DNA of 29,596 nucleotides, from the NCBI GenBank assembly GCA_045632125.1, contig JAZQWC010000088.1, forward strand, positions 1-29,596, in the 5' to 3' direction. The number at the start of each line of letters is the position of its first letter. The first letter of the stretch is position 1. Made by a program: the position numbers and the translations under genes. Of this stretch, positions 1-9,769 are shown piece by piece. The DNA comes from CALWPV01 sp045632125 (lineage in GTDB: Bacteria; Bacillota; Clostridia; Lachnospirales; Bianqueaceae). The notes beneath the pieces were generated by a model. The model was not told where the DNA came from, made no database searches, and saw only the letters and a list, made by a program, of their open reading frames with translations.

Positions 1-3000
1 GTACCAAATTCCGAAATACCATAGGTACCCACCGGGCTGTTGATCTGCTCCGGTGTTACTCCCAGTGCCTCAGTATTATGGAAGAGCGACATAACGCCCT
101 TATCATCGATTGGCACCTCCGTCGCCTTCGTCTGGGTAATATCCTCCAGCATACGAACCATGGTGGGATCATCATGACCCAGAATATCCAGCTTCAGCAA
201 ACGTCCATGTAACTGGTTATAGTCAAAGTGGGTGGTAATGATCGGCGTAGTGGTATCATTAGCCGGATGCTGTACCGGGCAAAAGTCATACACTTCATAG
301 CCCCAGGGCACAATGATCTGGCCACCGGGATGCTGACCGGTGGTTCTCTTAACATCCAGACATCCTGAAATCATATAATTGATCTGGGCATTGCTGGCCT
401 TTTGTCCCCGCTCCTCCAGATACTTCTTCACCATACCATAGGCTGTCTTCTCCGCCAAACCGCCCATGGTACCCGCACGGAATACGTGGCCCGTACCAAA
501 CATTTCCTCAACATAGGCATGAGCTCTGGGCTGATACTCACCGGAGAAGTTCAGGTCGATATCAGGTTCCTTATCACCATCGAAGCCCAGGAATACCTCA
601 AAGGGAATCTCCTGTCCGTCCTTCGTCAGCGGCGTACCGCAGCGGGGGCAGTTCTTATCCGGCAGGTCAAAACCCGACATACCGGCCTTCGCCTTAACCT
701 CCGGCGAATCAAAATCGCTGTACTGACATTTCTTGCAATAATAATGAGCCTGCAGCGGATTGATCTCGGTAATATCCGCCATGGTAGCTACCAAAGAGGA
801 ACCTACGGATCCACGGGAACCTACATAGTAACCATCCGCTACGGAGTGGGTTACCAGTCGCCGAGCCAACACATACAGCGTTGCAAAACCATTCTTAATA
901 ATACATTTCAGCTCACGATCCAAACGGGCTTCCACGATCTCCGGCAGTGGATCCCCATACATACGATGTGCCTTGTCATACACCGCATTCTTCAGCTCGT
1001 CCTCCGCCTCATCGATGACCGGCGAAAACTGTCCTTCCGGAATAGGCAGCACCTTCTCCACCATTTCACTGATGCGTACCGGATCGTCAATTACAACCTT
1101 GCGGCACAGCTCTGGACCTAGATAGGAAAATTCCTCCATCATCTCATTGGTGGTTCTGAAATACAGCGGTGCCTGATTATCTGCATCCTTAAAGCCCTTC
1201 GATGCCATCAGGATTTTTCGGAACTGGGCATCCTCCGGCTCCTTAAAGTGCACGTCGCAGGTGGCCACAATAGGCTTGTCATACTCCAGCGCCAACTGCA
1301 CGATACGCTTATTGATCTCCTGCAGATCCTCCTCCGACTGCACGTTAGCCGTATCAGGATCTGCAATCATAAAGGCATTGTTGCCCAAGGGCTGAATCTC
1401 TAAATAGTCATAAAAGTTCACCAATCGCTCGATGACTTCCATACCATCATTCTCCAGAACTGCTCGGTACAGCTCGCCCGCCTCGCAGGCCGAACCGATC
1501 AGCAGTCCCTCTCTCAAACGAATAAACTCGCTCTTTGGAATACGAGGCTGACGGTAAAAATAATTCAAATGGGACAGAGAAACCAGTTCATACAAATTGC
1601 GCAGACCGGTTTTATTGCGTACTAAAATCACCGCGTGATTACTCCGCAGTCTCTTAACATCGGTATTATCGTGAATGTACTGGTTCACTTCGGAAAGTTT
1701 TTCCATGTGCTGCTCCCGCAGCAGATCCAGACATTTGATAAAGATCTCCGCTGTCGCTTCCGCATCATCCACTGCCCGGTGATGATTCTCCAGCGACACG
1801 CCTAAATGCTTTGCGACGGAGTCCAAGGTATAACGGCGTAGCTCAAACAAACCTCGGGCCAATTCCAACGTATCCAGAACGGTATTTTCCAAAGGTTCAT
1901 TTCCCAGCTCCGCATTTTTATTTTGTATAAATCCCGTATCAAAGGCCGCATTATGGGCTACCAAAACGCTATCACCGGTCCATTTCAAGAATTCCGGCAA
2001 TACCTGCTCAATGGTACCCTGACCTTTTACATCCTCATCCGTAATGGAAGTCAGCTCCGTAATACGTTCCGGTATGGGACGCTCCGGATCGATGAAATGA
2101 CTGAATCGATCGATGATCTGCCCCTTTTCCACCATCACAGCGCCGATTTCTAAAATCTTATCTTCTTTTTTATTAAAACCGGTGGTCTCAATATCGAACA
2201 CCACAAAGCGATCATCAAAGCTCTGTCCATGATCGTTCTGCACCGCCGTCTTTAAGTCATCCACCAAATAAGCTTCCAAACCATAAATTACCTTGATGCC
2301 CGCCTTCTTAGCCGCATCCATAGCCTCCGGAAAGCCCTGCACTACACCATGATCGGTGATGGCCACCGCGGGATGTCCCCACTTACTTGCCTGCATCACC
2401 AGATCTGTGGGCGATACCACTGCATCCATTTCACTAATCTTAGTATGCGCATGGAGTTCCACGCGCTTTTCTTCGTAAGTATCTTTTCGTTCCGGCTTAA
2501 AAGAAGCTTTAATAGGCATAATTGCATCTGCCGTGATCTGATATTCGTGGGAGAATTTATCGTCAAACTGAACACGGCCTTTGACCATGATCTGTTTGCC
2601 TTTTTTCATCATACCGCCCTTACCTTCCAGATCATCGGTCTCAAAAAAGGCTTTAACAGAAATGGCATCGGTATAATCGGTAATATCAATGGTCATCAGG
2701 GTACGACCGCCACGAATTTCCTTTCCTTCCGCAGCCAGAATATCACCCTGTAAAATCGCCGGTCCGTCGTAATTTCCGGTCAGCACCGATTTAATGGTCA
2801 CTGCTTCTCCCTGGAAGGGACGGCCCAGCAGCATACCCTCCAGTTCTTTTTTCTTTTCTTCATTGATCTGCAAGGGCTCTGCGCATAGGGTGATGTGATT
2901 GGCCATCAGCACCAGATCTTGCACATAGCTGTCCATCTGCAGACTTCCCTTTACCAAAATGGTTTCACCCTTCACCATCTGGTCTTCCATTTTGCTCTTA

Positions 3001-4088
3001 TAAGTCTTCATGACAACAAAGGCCTTTACATCCAAACTGGTCACATAGTCTGTGATGCGAATGGTCAAAATACCCTTGCCATTTTGAATTTCGCGGCAAT
3101 TAATGGAACTGATAATACCGCGGGTGGTACACTGTCGGCGCTCTTCATCGCAGCGCGCCAGAGTGATCTCATCCTTCGGATTGATGGGCTTGCCACACAT
3201 AACCTGATTTTTCTTCTTTTTCGGCTTACCGGCATCCTCAGCTTCTTCTACACCCTCGCCGCCGAAGCTATCAATCTTCTCGCTTCCCCAGCCGATCGCT
3301 CCTGCAGTAGAAGAACCCATGGCCTCGGCCCGATCTCTAGCAGCCACTGCCTCTGCCTCCTGGGCATAAGCCGCAAAAAAGGCATCATCTCCCGTATCCA
3401 CCGGAATATCATCATCGGAAACATCCGAAATGATCGTGCCGGGTGCCGGACCGGTAGTTTCCACAACCGGGCTTGCCGTCGGGCCATCCTCCCAGGGCAG
3501 GTCGGGGGTCTGCGGCTGCGCCGCTATCACCGGCTGACCTTGAACAGGCACATTGCCTTGTTTTCCATTAGGATCCAACACCGGTGCTTCCTCGATCACA
3601 CTGTCGTTTTCCACAATTTGCACAGGGCCGCCGATGCCCAAATAACTCACGATCTCTTCCAGTTTCTCCTTGGTGCCGCGGGCCTTCAGCAGGCGCGCAG
3701 CATAGGAACGAATAGTGACAGTGAGTCCGTTTTCAAAATTAAAGGGCATACGATTCAAAAGGGCAGCACAAGAAGGCTGGACCTCTTTTAACTTTTCGAG
3801 AACCAACCGTTTCTTTTCCTGTACGCTGAGCCTTTGTATGTTCGCTGCCATTTTCGATTCTGTCAGACGTACCTGCACCTTACCATTCAGATAAATATCG
3901 ATACAGGCAATGAGCAGACCTCGCTCTTCGATCTCCAAAGGACGGGGCGTACGGACTTCGATCTCCATACAGCCTTCCGACCGGCACACCTCTACTTTGA
4001 GCACCTGGATCTGCGCTGCCAGCTCCGCTGACTCATCGCGAAAGGCTCCCGGAAATACGTCCGGCAGAAACCTTACGCTATTATTCAT
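1..4088 (-). CDS. polC: DNA polymerase III alpha subunit, PolC type (C-terminus outside window)
   Basis: Replicative polymerase of low-GC Gram-positive bacteria, with built-in 3'-5' proofreading. I translated the minus strand from the ATG at 4088; 1362 codons are open up to the window edge. Visible in order: an N-terminal region; a Pro/Glu/Asp-rich linker near residues 180-290; an OB-fold region; a PHP start motif (ELHAHTKISEMD) near residue 543; a DEDDh exonuclease inserted in the PHP domain (FDIETTGF near 631, HNAAFD near 713, HHRAVDDAEA near 773); then the polymerase core with GSRGSVGSS, a CxxC...CPRC zinc-binding loop and the catalytic acidic motif PDIDLNFS near 1180. The exonuclease inside PHP separates PolC from DnaE. 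B. subtilis PolC is about 1437 residues, so little is missing. The start overlaps the ispG stop by 8 nt (ATGAATAA), so translation is probably coupled. Confidence 0.97.
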   Translation of the reverse strand, partial: MNNSVRFLPDVFPGAFRDESAELAAQIQVLKVEVCRSEGCMEIEVRTPRPLEIEERGLLIACIDIYLNGKVQVRLTESKMAANIQRLSVQEKKRLVLEKLKEVQPSCAALLNRMPFNFENGLTVTIRSYAARLLKARGTKEKLEEIVSYLGIGGPVQIVENDSVIEEAPVLDPNGKQGNVPVQGQPVIAAQPQTPDLPWEDGPTASPVVETTGPAPGTIISDVSDDDIPVDTGDDAFFAAYAQEAEAVAARDRAEAMGSSTAGAIGWGSEKIDSFGGEGVEEAEDAGKPKKKKNQVMCGKPINPKDEITLARCDEERRQCTTRGIISSINCREIQNGKGILTIRITDYVTSLDVKAFVVMKTYKSKMEDQMVKGETILVKGSLQMDSYVQDLVLMANHITLCAEPLQINEEKKKELEGMLLGRPFQGEAVTIKSVLTGNYDGPAILQGDILAAEGKEIRGGRTLMTIDITDYTDAISVKAFFETDDLEGKGGMMKKGKQIMVKGRVQFDDKFSHEYQITADAIMPIKASFKPERKDTYEEKRVELHAHTKISEMDAVVSPTDLVMQASKWGHPAVAITDHGVVQGFPEAMDAAKKAGIKVIYGLEAYLVDDLKTAVQNDHGQSFDDRFVVFDIETTGFNKKEDKILEIGAVMVEKGQIIDRFSHFIDPERPIPERITELTSITDEDVKGQGTIEQVLPEFLKWTGDSVLVAHNAAFDTGFIQNKNAELGNEPLENTVLDTLELARGLFELRRYTLDSVAKHLGVSLENHHRAVDDAEATAEIFIKCLDLLREQHMEKLSEVNQYIHDNTDVKRLRSNHAVILVRNKTGLRNLYELVSLSHLNYFYRQPRIPKSEFIRLREGLLIGSACEAGELYRAVLENDGMEVIERLVNFYDYLEIQPLGNNAFMIADPDTANVQSEEDLQEINKRIVQLALEYDKPIVATCDVHFKEPEDAQFRKILMASKGFKDADNQAPLYFRTTNEMMEEFSYLGPELCRKVVIDDPVRISEMVEKVLPIPEGQFSPVIDEAEDELKNAVYDKAHRMYGDPLPEIVEARLDRELKCIIKNGFATLYVLARRLVTHSVADGYYVGSRGSVGSSLVATMADITEINPLQAHYYCKKCQYSDFDSPEVKAKAGMSGFDLPDKNCPRCGTPLTKDGQEIPFEVFLGFDGDKEPDIDLNFSGEYQPRAHAYVEEMFGTGHVFRAGTMGGLAEKTAYGMVKKYLEERGQKASNAQINYMISGCLDVKRTTGQHPGGQIIVPWGYEVYDFCPVQHPANDTTTPIITTHFDYNQLHGRLLKLDILGHDDPTMVRMLEDITQTKATEVPIDDKGVMSLFHNTEALGVTPEQINSPVGTYGISEFG

Positions 4089-5133
4089 ACTTTTTAACCT
4101 CTTCCACTAATGCCTGCAGCAGCTGATCTTCGGGCACCTTTCGCAGGATCTCGCCCTTTCTAAACAGCAAGCCTTCACCCTTACCGCCGGCAATACCCAG
4201 ATCGGCCTCGCGGGCCTCACCGGGTCCGTTTACGATACAACCCATGATGGCTACCTTGATGGGTTTTTGAATTCCTTCTAACGCCTTCTGCGCCTGGTTG
4301 GCCAATTCGATCAGATTGATGTTTGTACGGCCACAGGTGGGACAGGATACAAATTCGATACCAAACTTACGCAGTCCCATGAAGTGCAGGATCTTCTGAG
4401 CTACCTTCACCTCATCCACCACATCGCCGGTGAGGGATACACGCAGGGTGTCACCAAGATTTTGATGCAGCAGCAGACCAAGCCCCAGAGCCGACTTAAT
4501 GGAACCGTCCATCACAGTACCAGCCTCGGTAATACCAATATGTAACGGATAGTTACATTCTTTAGCAAAACGCTCATAGCTTTCCACACACAGGTTCACG
4601 TCGGATGCCTTAATGGAAACTACGATATCGTCAAAATTCATTTCTTCCAAATAACGCACATTCTGCAGGGCGCTCATGCACAGAGCCTCTGCGGTATGAC
4701 CATACTGAGCCAGCAGTTCCTTATCCAAAGAACCGCCATTAACACCCACACGAATGGGCACCTGTCGCTCTTTTGCCACAGCTACCACTTTCTCCAACCG
4801 ATCACGGCCACCCAGATTACCGGGATTGATACGAATCTTATCGGCTCCATTTTCCATAGCCGCAATAGCCATGCGATAATCAAAATGAATGTCAGCTACC
4901 AACGGAATATGGATCTGCTTTTTGATCTGCGCCAGGGCCTCAGCACTTTCCTGATCCGGCACTGTGCAGCGGATGATTTCGCAGCCAGCCTCTTCCAAGC
5001 GCAGAATCTGCTCTACTGTCGCCTTCACATCGGCCGTTTTAGTATTGGTCATAGACTGAATGGCAATCGGATTTCCTCCGCCGATCTTCACACCGCCCAC
5101 ATTGACTACTTTTGTATCCTGATGTCTAAACAT
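4081..5133 (-). CDS. ispG: 4-hydroxy-3-methylbut-2-en-1-yl diphosphate synthase (flavodoxin)
   Basis: Penultimate enzyme of the non-mevalonate (MEP) isoprenoid pathway; a [4Fe-4S] protein that reductively converts MEcPP to HMBPP. The 350-residue product has the N-terminal TIM-barrel part (KVGGVKIGGG-type start, DIHFDYRMA, IRINPGN) and the C-terminal cluster-binding part with SCPTCGR and MGCIVNGPGEA, which supply the cluster cysteines. I prefer the ATG at 5133, which has GGAGG nine bases upstream; a TTG at 5154 is possible but has no ribosome site. It lies 28 nt after rseP and overlaps polC by 8 nt. With dxr in the same run it places two MEP-pathway steps in one operon. Confidence 0.97.
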   Translation of the reverse strand: MFRHQDTKVVNVGGVKIGGGNPIAIQSMTNTKTADVKATVEQILRLEEAGCEIIRCTVPDQESAEALAQIKKQIHIPLVADIHFDYRMAIAAMENGADKIRINPGNLGGRDRLEKVVAVAKERQVPIRVGVNGGSLDKELLAQYGHTAEALCMSALQNVRYLEEMNFDDIVVSIKASDVNLCVESYERFAKECNYPLHIGITEAGTVMDGSIKSALGLGLLLHQNLGDTLRVSLTGDVVDEVKVAQKILHFMGLRKFGIEFVSCPTCGRTNINLIELANQAQKALEGIQKPIKVAIMGCIVNGPGEAREADLGIAGGKGEGLLFRKGEILRKVPEDQLLQALVEEVKKYE

Positions 5134-5161
5134 TTTCAATTCCTCCGTCCACAACGTTCAC

Positions 5162-6244
5162 TTAAAAGAAACGCAGCACATCGTTCAATGCCACCACGAT
5201 CATAAATCCAAATAAAAGAATAAAACCAGCTAAAAAGATCATGTTCTCAATTTTAGGATCGATGGGTTTTCTGCGAATTTTTTCAATGGCGCAGAAAACG
5301 ATACGACTGCCATCCAGTCCGGGAATGGGGAACAGATTCAGCACACCCAGGTTAGCACTGAGCAGGGTCATTAGGCTGGCCATGCTGCTCACCACCGCCA
5401 TTACGCCATAGGAAGCTGCTGCTTCGTAGGTATCCCCCACAACGCTCACCATACCAATCGGTCCTGCAACAGCATCCAGTCCAACTGCTCCGGTAAAAAG
5501 CATAGCAATGCTGCGTACCGTTACTTCCACCTGATACAACAGAAACCAAAAACTATAGGTGATCAAATTCCAAATGGCTGCAAAAAAACCTTCCTCTTCA
5601 ATCTCATCGCCCAGTTCTTCTGTCACCCCCACGGTAAAGCCCATGCGATACCGCTGCTGCTCCTCATCGAATTTCGGTTCAAACACCAAAGTTTTTTCCG
5701 ATCCGTCAGCCTTACGAACTTCCAGTTCAATGGAATCGCCTTCCGCATAATCCATCATTAAAAAGCTGATCTTGTTATACACATGAATCGCTTCACCGTT
5801 CAAACCGATGATCTCATCGCCCACTTCCAATCCGGACTGTGCCGCAGGATAATCAGTTTCTACATTAGAGATCTCAGTATTCGCATAGCCATAAATCGCA
5901 TTGAAGATCAAAAGCAATACCAAAGCCAGCACAAAGTTCATCATCGGGCCCGCAGCCGCCACAGCCGCTCTTGCTCCCGGCGACTTCGCATTAAAAGAAT
6001 CCGGTTCCGGTTCAGCTCCTGTCTCATCAGCCTCTTCACCCTTCATCTTACAAAAACCACCAATGGGTAAGACCCGCACCGAAATCACCAAATTCTTCTT
6101 CGTGGTGCGTTTGAAGATTGCCGGGCCCATGCCCACCGCAAACTCCTCCACAAAGATCCCCTTGCGGCGCGCCATCCAAAAATGGCCCCATTCATGGATC
6201 ACCACAATAATCGTAAACACCAACAGTGTCAAAATAACGCTCAT
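5162..6244 (-). CDS. rseP: RIP metalloprotease RseP/RasP (site-2 protease)
   Basis: Membrane-embedded zinc protease that cuts substrates inside the membrane, such as anti-sigma factors, cleaved signal peptides and cell-division proteins. The 360-residue product has HEWGH (the HExxH zinc site) in the first membrane segment near residue 17, a second hydrophobic segment near 95-115, a PDZ domain (about 120-205, with SGLEVGDEIIGLNGE), and a C-terminal membrane part with LFPIPGLDGSR, the equivalent of the LDG motif that gives the third zinc ligand. It sits 10 nt after dxr and 28 nt before ispG, as in most Bacillota. Confidence 0.96.
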   Translation of the reverse strand: MSVILTLLVFTIIVVIHEWGHFWMARRKGIFVEEFAVGMGPAIFKRTTKKNLVISVRVLPIGGFCKMKGEEADETGAEPEPDSFNAKSPGARAAVAAAGPMMNFVLALVLLLIFNAIYGYANTEISNVETDYPAAQSGLEVGDEIIGLNGEAIHVYNKISFLMMDYAEGDSIELEVRKADGSEKTLVFEPKFDEEQQRYRMGFTVGVTEELGDEIEEEGFFAAIWNLITYSFWFLLYQVEVTVRSIAMLFTGAVGLDAVAGPIGMVSVVGDTYEAAASYGVMAVVSSMASLMTLLSANLGVLNLFPIPGLDGSRIVFCAIEKIRRKPIDPKIENMIFLAGFILLFGFMIVVALNDVLRFF

Positions 6245-6254
6245 CTAAAACTCC

Positions 6255-7415
6255 TTAATGGATCCAACCTTTCACCAGATCCCGAATTCCAATTACTTCT
6301 TCCAACTCATATGCCTGCTGTGCCTTACCTAAGCGATCATAGGCCTCCAATGCTTTTTCCACAGTTTTGAAAATATCGGTAAATCCGATCCGGCGCTGCC
6401 GGAAATCATCCACAGCTATCTCATTAGCAGCGTTGTACACAGCGGGATACAATCCTCCCTTCTCCATGGCATACCGCGCCATGGCGATGGAGGTAAACAC
6501 AGTTTCATCAATTGGCTCAAAGGTAAGAGGTCCTTGTTTTCTCCAATCGATGGGAGTGATCACCTGAGCACCACGTTCAGGATAAGTCAAAGCCACCTCA
6601 ATGGGAAGCCGCATATCCGCCGGACCCAGCTGAGCGATCACACTGCCATCCACCATTTCCACCATAGAATGAATAATACTCTGAGGATGAATAATAGGCT
6701 CCACCTCTTCCGGCTTTCTGTCGAAGAGCCACATAGCCTCGATCATTTCCAGTCCTTTGTTCATCAAAGTTGCACTGTCGATGGTGATCTTCGCCCCCAT
6801 CGCCCAATTGGGGTGCTTCAAAGCCTGCTCCAGCGTTACCTGCTGCAGCTGCTCTGCCGTATATCCTCTAAAAGGTCCACCGGAAGCCGTCAATATAATC
6901 TTATGCACCTCTTCCGATTTTACGCCCGCCAGACACTGGAAAATTGCGCCATGCTCACTATCCACAGGCAGGATCCGAACACCCTTTTCCTTCGCCAAAT
7001 TCATAATATAAGCACCGGCACACACCAGAGTTTCTTTGTTGGCTAACGCAATATCCTTTCCTGCCTCAATGGCTGCCACTGTGGGGCGGATACCGATCAT
7101 ACCTACCAAGGAGGTAACAACCACCTGTACCTGCGGCAGCTGTACTGCCTCGATCAAACCTTCCATGCCGCTGCGCCACTGAATGGTCGGCAGTTTTTCA
7201 TCCTTTAAAATTGCCCGCACCGCTTCCAATCCACTGGCCTCAAATACAACAACCATCTCCGGCTTGAACTCTTTGACCTGTTCAGCCAAAAGCTCAGGAC
7301 GCCCACCTCCGGCCGCCAGCACACTAATATGCAGCTTCTCCGGCATATGGCGTACCACATCCAGCGTCTGGGTTCCAATGGAACCGGTACTGCCAAGTAC
7401 TACTATATTTTTCAT
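6255..7415 (-). CDS. dxr: 1-deoxy-D-xylulose 5-phosphate reductoisomerase
   Basis: First committed step of the MEP isoprenoid pathway: NADPH-dependent conversion of DXP to MEP. The 386-residue product starts with the nucleotide-binding loop LGSTGSIGTQTLD, followed by metal/substrate motifs DSEHGAIFQ, TASGGPFR, and HPNWAMGAKITIDSATLMNK, which includes the mobile loop. Length fits the family. I choose the ATG at 7415 because GGAGG lies five bases upstream; the in-frame ATG at 7427 overlaps that site. A hairpin with a U-run separates it from cdsA upstream, so expression of dxr-rseP-ispG-polC may depend on read-through or a promoter I did not find. Confidence 0.97.
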   Translation of the reverse strand: MKNIVVLGSTGSIGTQTLDVVRHMPEKLHISVLAAGGGRPELLAEQVKEFKPEMVVVFEASGLEAVRAILKDEKLPTIQWRSGMEGLIEAVQLPQVQVVVTSLVGMIGIRPTVAAIEAGKDIALANKETLVCAGAYIMNLAKEKGVRILPVDSEHGAIFQCLAGVKSEEVHKIILTASGGPFRGYTAEQLQQVTLEQALKHPNWAMGAKITIDSATLMNKGLEMIEAMWLFDRKPEEVEPIIHPQSIIHSMVEMVDGSVIAQLGPADMRLPIEVALTYPERGAQVITPIDWRKQGPLTFEPIDETVFTSIAMARYAMEKGGLYPAVYNAANEIAVDDFRQRRIGFTDIFKTVEKALEAYDRLGKAQQAYELEEVIGIRDLVKGWIH

Positions 7416-7433
7416 AGGTTCCTCCATTTCGGG

Positions 7434-7475
7434 AAAAAATGGCGCACTCCAAGAGCCTCCCCTCAGAATACGCCA
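7434..7475 (-). terminator. Hairpin with U-run between cdsA and dxr
   Basis: On the minus strand a stem of about 13 pairs, including several G-U pairs, forms from 7462-7474 with 7441-7453, and is followed at once by a run of six T (7439-7434). It has the form of an intrinsic terminator lying inside an otherwise collinear cluster, so it may act as a partial terminator that lowers expression of the downstream genes. Confidence 0.6.
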
Positions 7476-7487
7476 CCCCTTTTCTTA

Positions 7488-8315
7488 TTAGATTACTTGA
7501 AAGATCTCCAGTGTCATTACGATCACCGGGGCTACCAACAGCAGACTGTCAAAACGATCCAACACACCGCCGTGTCCGGGAATCAGCTTGCCATAATCTT
7601 TGATCTTCATTTTGCGCTTGATAGAAGATGCAAAAATATCGCCCACCTGCGCCACAATAGATCCTAACAAACCTACCACCAAAGATACTTTCAAAAGCAC
7701 ACCACGGTCGATACCGGTAGGCTCAGCAATGACCATACCAAAGATCACACACAGTAAGATCGCGCCGATCACACCGCCCACTGCACCTTCAATGGTTTTC
7801 TTAGGACTCAAAACAGGAGCCAACTTATGTTTTCCAAGGAAGTATCCACAGAAATATGCGCAAGTATCACAGCCCCAGGAGGCAGCGAAGATGTACCAAA
7901 CATAAAACTGACCATTGGGCACTGTCCGCAGCAAATATACATAGGCAAACAAAACTGCCACGTAAATCACACCAAAAATGGTCAACGCTGCATCGGTCAC
8001 ACTTCGCTTGGGATAGGTGGCGATACATAGCCCCATTACCAGAATCATCATAATAGTGATCAGGTACATCATCAAGTTTGTGCTCCAAAGCTGCTCTTTA
8101 AAAAATAACAGACAAATATACAAACAGGCAGCCACTGCCATTCCCACATAACGGAAGGGTTGATGCTGTTTCGAACTGGAAATAACAGTATAAAATTCAT
8201 TCAAACCAATGAGAGTCAGCGCCAACAATGCAACCAGCAGCACCGGACCTCCCATTACCAATAATGCAGCAAATATCACAATCAGTGCAGCGCCGCTGAT
8301 AATACGAGTTTTCAT
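7488..8315 (-). CDS. cdsA: Phosphatidate cytidylyltransferase (CDP-diglyceride synthase)
   Basis: Integral membrane enzyme that makes CDP-diacylglycerol from phosphatidic acid and CTP, the branch point for phospholipid synthesis. The 275-residue product has about eight hydrophobic segments. Family hallmarks are visible: the cytoplasmic SPKKTIEGAVGG loop and the C-terminal signature (DYGKLIPGHGGVLDRFDSL) with its Gly-His-Gly-Gly and Asp-Arg-x-Asp residues. The start ATG at 8315 overlaps the uppS stop (ATGA), with AAAGGAGG placed before it inside uppS, implying coupled translation. Confidence 0.97.
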   Translation of the reverse strand: MKTRIISGAALIVIFAALLVMGGPVLLVALLALTLIGLNEFYTVISSSKQHQPFRYVGMAVAACLYICLLFFKEQLWSTNLMMYLITIMMILVMGLCIATYPKRSVTDAALTIFGVIYVAVLFAYVYLLRTVPNGQFYVWYIFAASWGCDTCAYFCGYFLGKHKLAPVLSPKKTIEGAVGGVIGAILLCVIFGMVIAEPTGIDRGVLLKVSLVVGLLGSIVAQVGDIFASSIKRKMKIKDYGKLIPGHGGVLDRFDSLLLVAPVIVMTLEIFQVI

Positions 8316-9055
8316 GCTTTTGCATCCTCCTTTTTACGTCCGCCGAATCGACGCTCACGCCCGGCATAGATTCGTACGGCTTCCAGCAGATCTTCCTTCG
8401 TAAATTCCGGCCAAAGTTTTTCTGTAAAATAGAACTCACTATAAGCCAGCTGCCACAGAAGGAAATTACTAATTCGTTCTTCTTTACTGGTACGGATCAT
8501 CAGATCAGGATCCGGCAGATCGTTGGTATCCAAATAAGTAGAAAACAGAGCTTCATCCATATCCTCCGGACTCAGATCACCGCTTTGTACTTCCGCCATT
8601 ACCTTGCGCACTGCTCGGGTAATTTCATCACGACCACCATAATTGATGGCAAAGGTCAAATTTAATTTGTCCATAGCTGCAGTATCTCGTTCGATTTCAT
8701 CGATCAACTGCTGCAGATCCTTGGATAAACGCTCTTTATCGCCGATCACACGAATTCGAATCCCTTTTTTGAGGGCATCTTTTTTATTGTGCATCAAATA
8801 GCGCTTCATTAAGCCCATCAAATAGGATACTTCTTCTTCCGACCGTTTCCAGTTTTCTGTAGAAAACGCATACACCGTCAAATATGGAATACCATATTCG
8901 ATCATGGCATCACCGATGGTCTCCACATTGTCGGCTCCGGCCTTATGCCCCTGTTGACGCAGCTTACCGTTTTTCTTAGCCCAGCGTCCATTGCCATCTA
9001 GAATAATAGCAATATGACGGGGCATTTTGGCGGTGTCAATACCTTCAATTAACAT
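8312..9055 (-). CDS. uppS: Undecaprenyl diphosphate synthase (cis-prenyltransferase)
   Basis: Condenses isopentenyl diphosphate units onto farnesyl diphosphate to make the C55 carrier lipid for peptidoglycan and other wall polymers. The 247-residue product has HIAIILDGNGRWAKK with the catalytic Asp, GHKAGADN, the YAFSTENWKR motif and the C-terminal DLMIRTSKEERISNFLLWQ motif. The ATG at 9055 has AAGGA nine bases upstream and is preferred to the TTG at 9061. It uses the product line of dxr and ispG in this cluster and overlaps cdsA by 4 nt. Confidence 0.97.
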   Translation of the reverse strand: MLIEGIDTAKMPRHIAIILDGNGRWAKKNGKLRQQGHKAGADNVETIGDAMIEYGIPYLTVYAFSTENWKRSEEEVSYLMGLMKRYLMHNKKDALKKGIRIRVIGDKERLSKDLQQLIDEIERDTAAMDKLNLTFAINYGGRDEITRAVRKVMAEVQSGDLSPEDMDEALFSTYLDTNDLPDPDLMIRTSKEERISNFLLWQLAYSEFYFTEKLWPEFTKEDLLEAVRIYAGRERRFGGRKKEDAKA

Positions 9056-9087
9056 ATTCAAATTTCCTTATATCATTCATAAAGAAT

Positions 9088-9112
9088 TAGGGCTGCTTCA
9101 TGAACAGCCCTA
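9088..9112 (-). terminator. Hairpin between frr and uppS
   Basis: A perfect 8-bp inverted repeat (9088-9095 with 9105-9112) and a 9-nt loop. There is no good T-run on the minus strand after it, so it is weak as a terminator; it may instead be a processing or mRNA stability element between frr and uppS. Confidence 0.4.
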
Positions 9113-9137
9113 TTGGTTTCTTTTATAAGTGAACTGA

Positions 9138-9695
9138 TTAAACAGACATAACCTCTTTGGTCTTTACATCAATACGTTTGTCGATCTGCTTGATGAAGTC
9201 ATCGGTCATCTTCTGCAGTTTCTCTTCCAGATCTTTCTGATCATCCTCAGTCAGGTCGCCATCTTTTTTCTGTTTTTTCAGAGCATCCATCATATCACGA
9301 CGAATGTTACGGATGGCAATCTTAGCAGCCTCACCTTTTTTCTTAACTTCCTTACTGGTCTCTTTACGTTTTTCCTCGGTCAATTCGGGGAACAACAGAC
9401 GGATCACCTTACCATCGGAAGTAGGATGAATACCCAGTTCAGACATATTCAAAGCCTTCTCAATGGGTTTCAGCAGAGAGCTATCCCAAGGCTGAATCAT
9501 CAGCATACGAGGTTCCGGAACAGAAATATTACCTACCTGCTGCAAGGGAGTGGGAGTACCATAGTAATCTACAGTGATTTTATCCAATACGTGAGGGTTA
9601 GCACGTCCAACACGGATGGTATTGAACTCCTCTTCCAAATTGGCGATTGCCTTTTCCATTCTGATCTTAGTCTGATCGATATCTTTATTTGCCAT
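9138..9695 (-). CDS. frr: Ribosome recycling factor
   Basis: Acts with EF-G to split the post-termination ribosome complex. The product has 185 residues, exactly the usual family length, with the N-terminal helix (FNTIRVGRANPHVLDKI), the PTPLQQVGNISVPEPR part of the second domain, and the C-terminal coiled-coil helices (EVKKKGEAAKIAIRNIRRD). The ATG at 9695 has AAGGAGA upstream. It follows pyrH after 74 nt. Confidence 0.98.
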   Translation of the reverse strand: MANKDIDQTKIRMEKAIANLEEEFNTIRVGRANPHVLDKITVDYYGTPTPLQQVGNISVPEPRMLMIQPWDSSLLKPIEKALNMSELGIHPTSDGKVIRLLFPELTEEKRKETSKEVKKKGEAAKIAIRNIRRDMMDALKKQKKDGDLTEDDQKDLEEKLQKMTDDFIKQIDKRIDVKTKEVMSV

Positions 9696-9769
9696 TAGCG
9701 TATCTCCTTATTAATAAGATTTTTTAGTTCTTATGTGTATTTCTATATCTTGTTAATACAGATATGTAC

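Noticed and set aside
402..4031. Several plus-strand open frames opposite polC (e.g. 402-1121, 2895-3791)
   Set aside because: They are antisense shadows of the polC reading frame, which has every expected domain motif; they have no ribosome sites or recognisable families.
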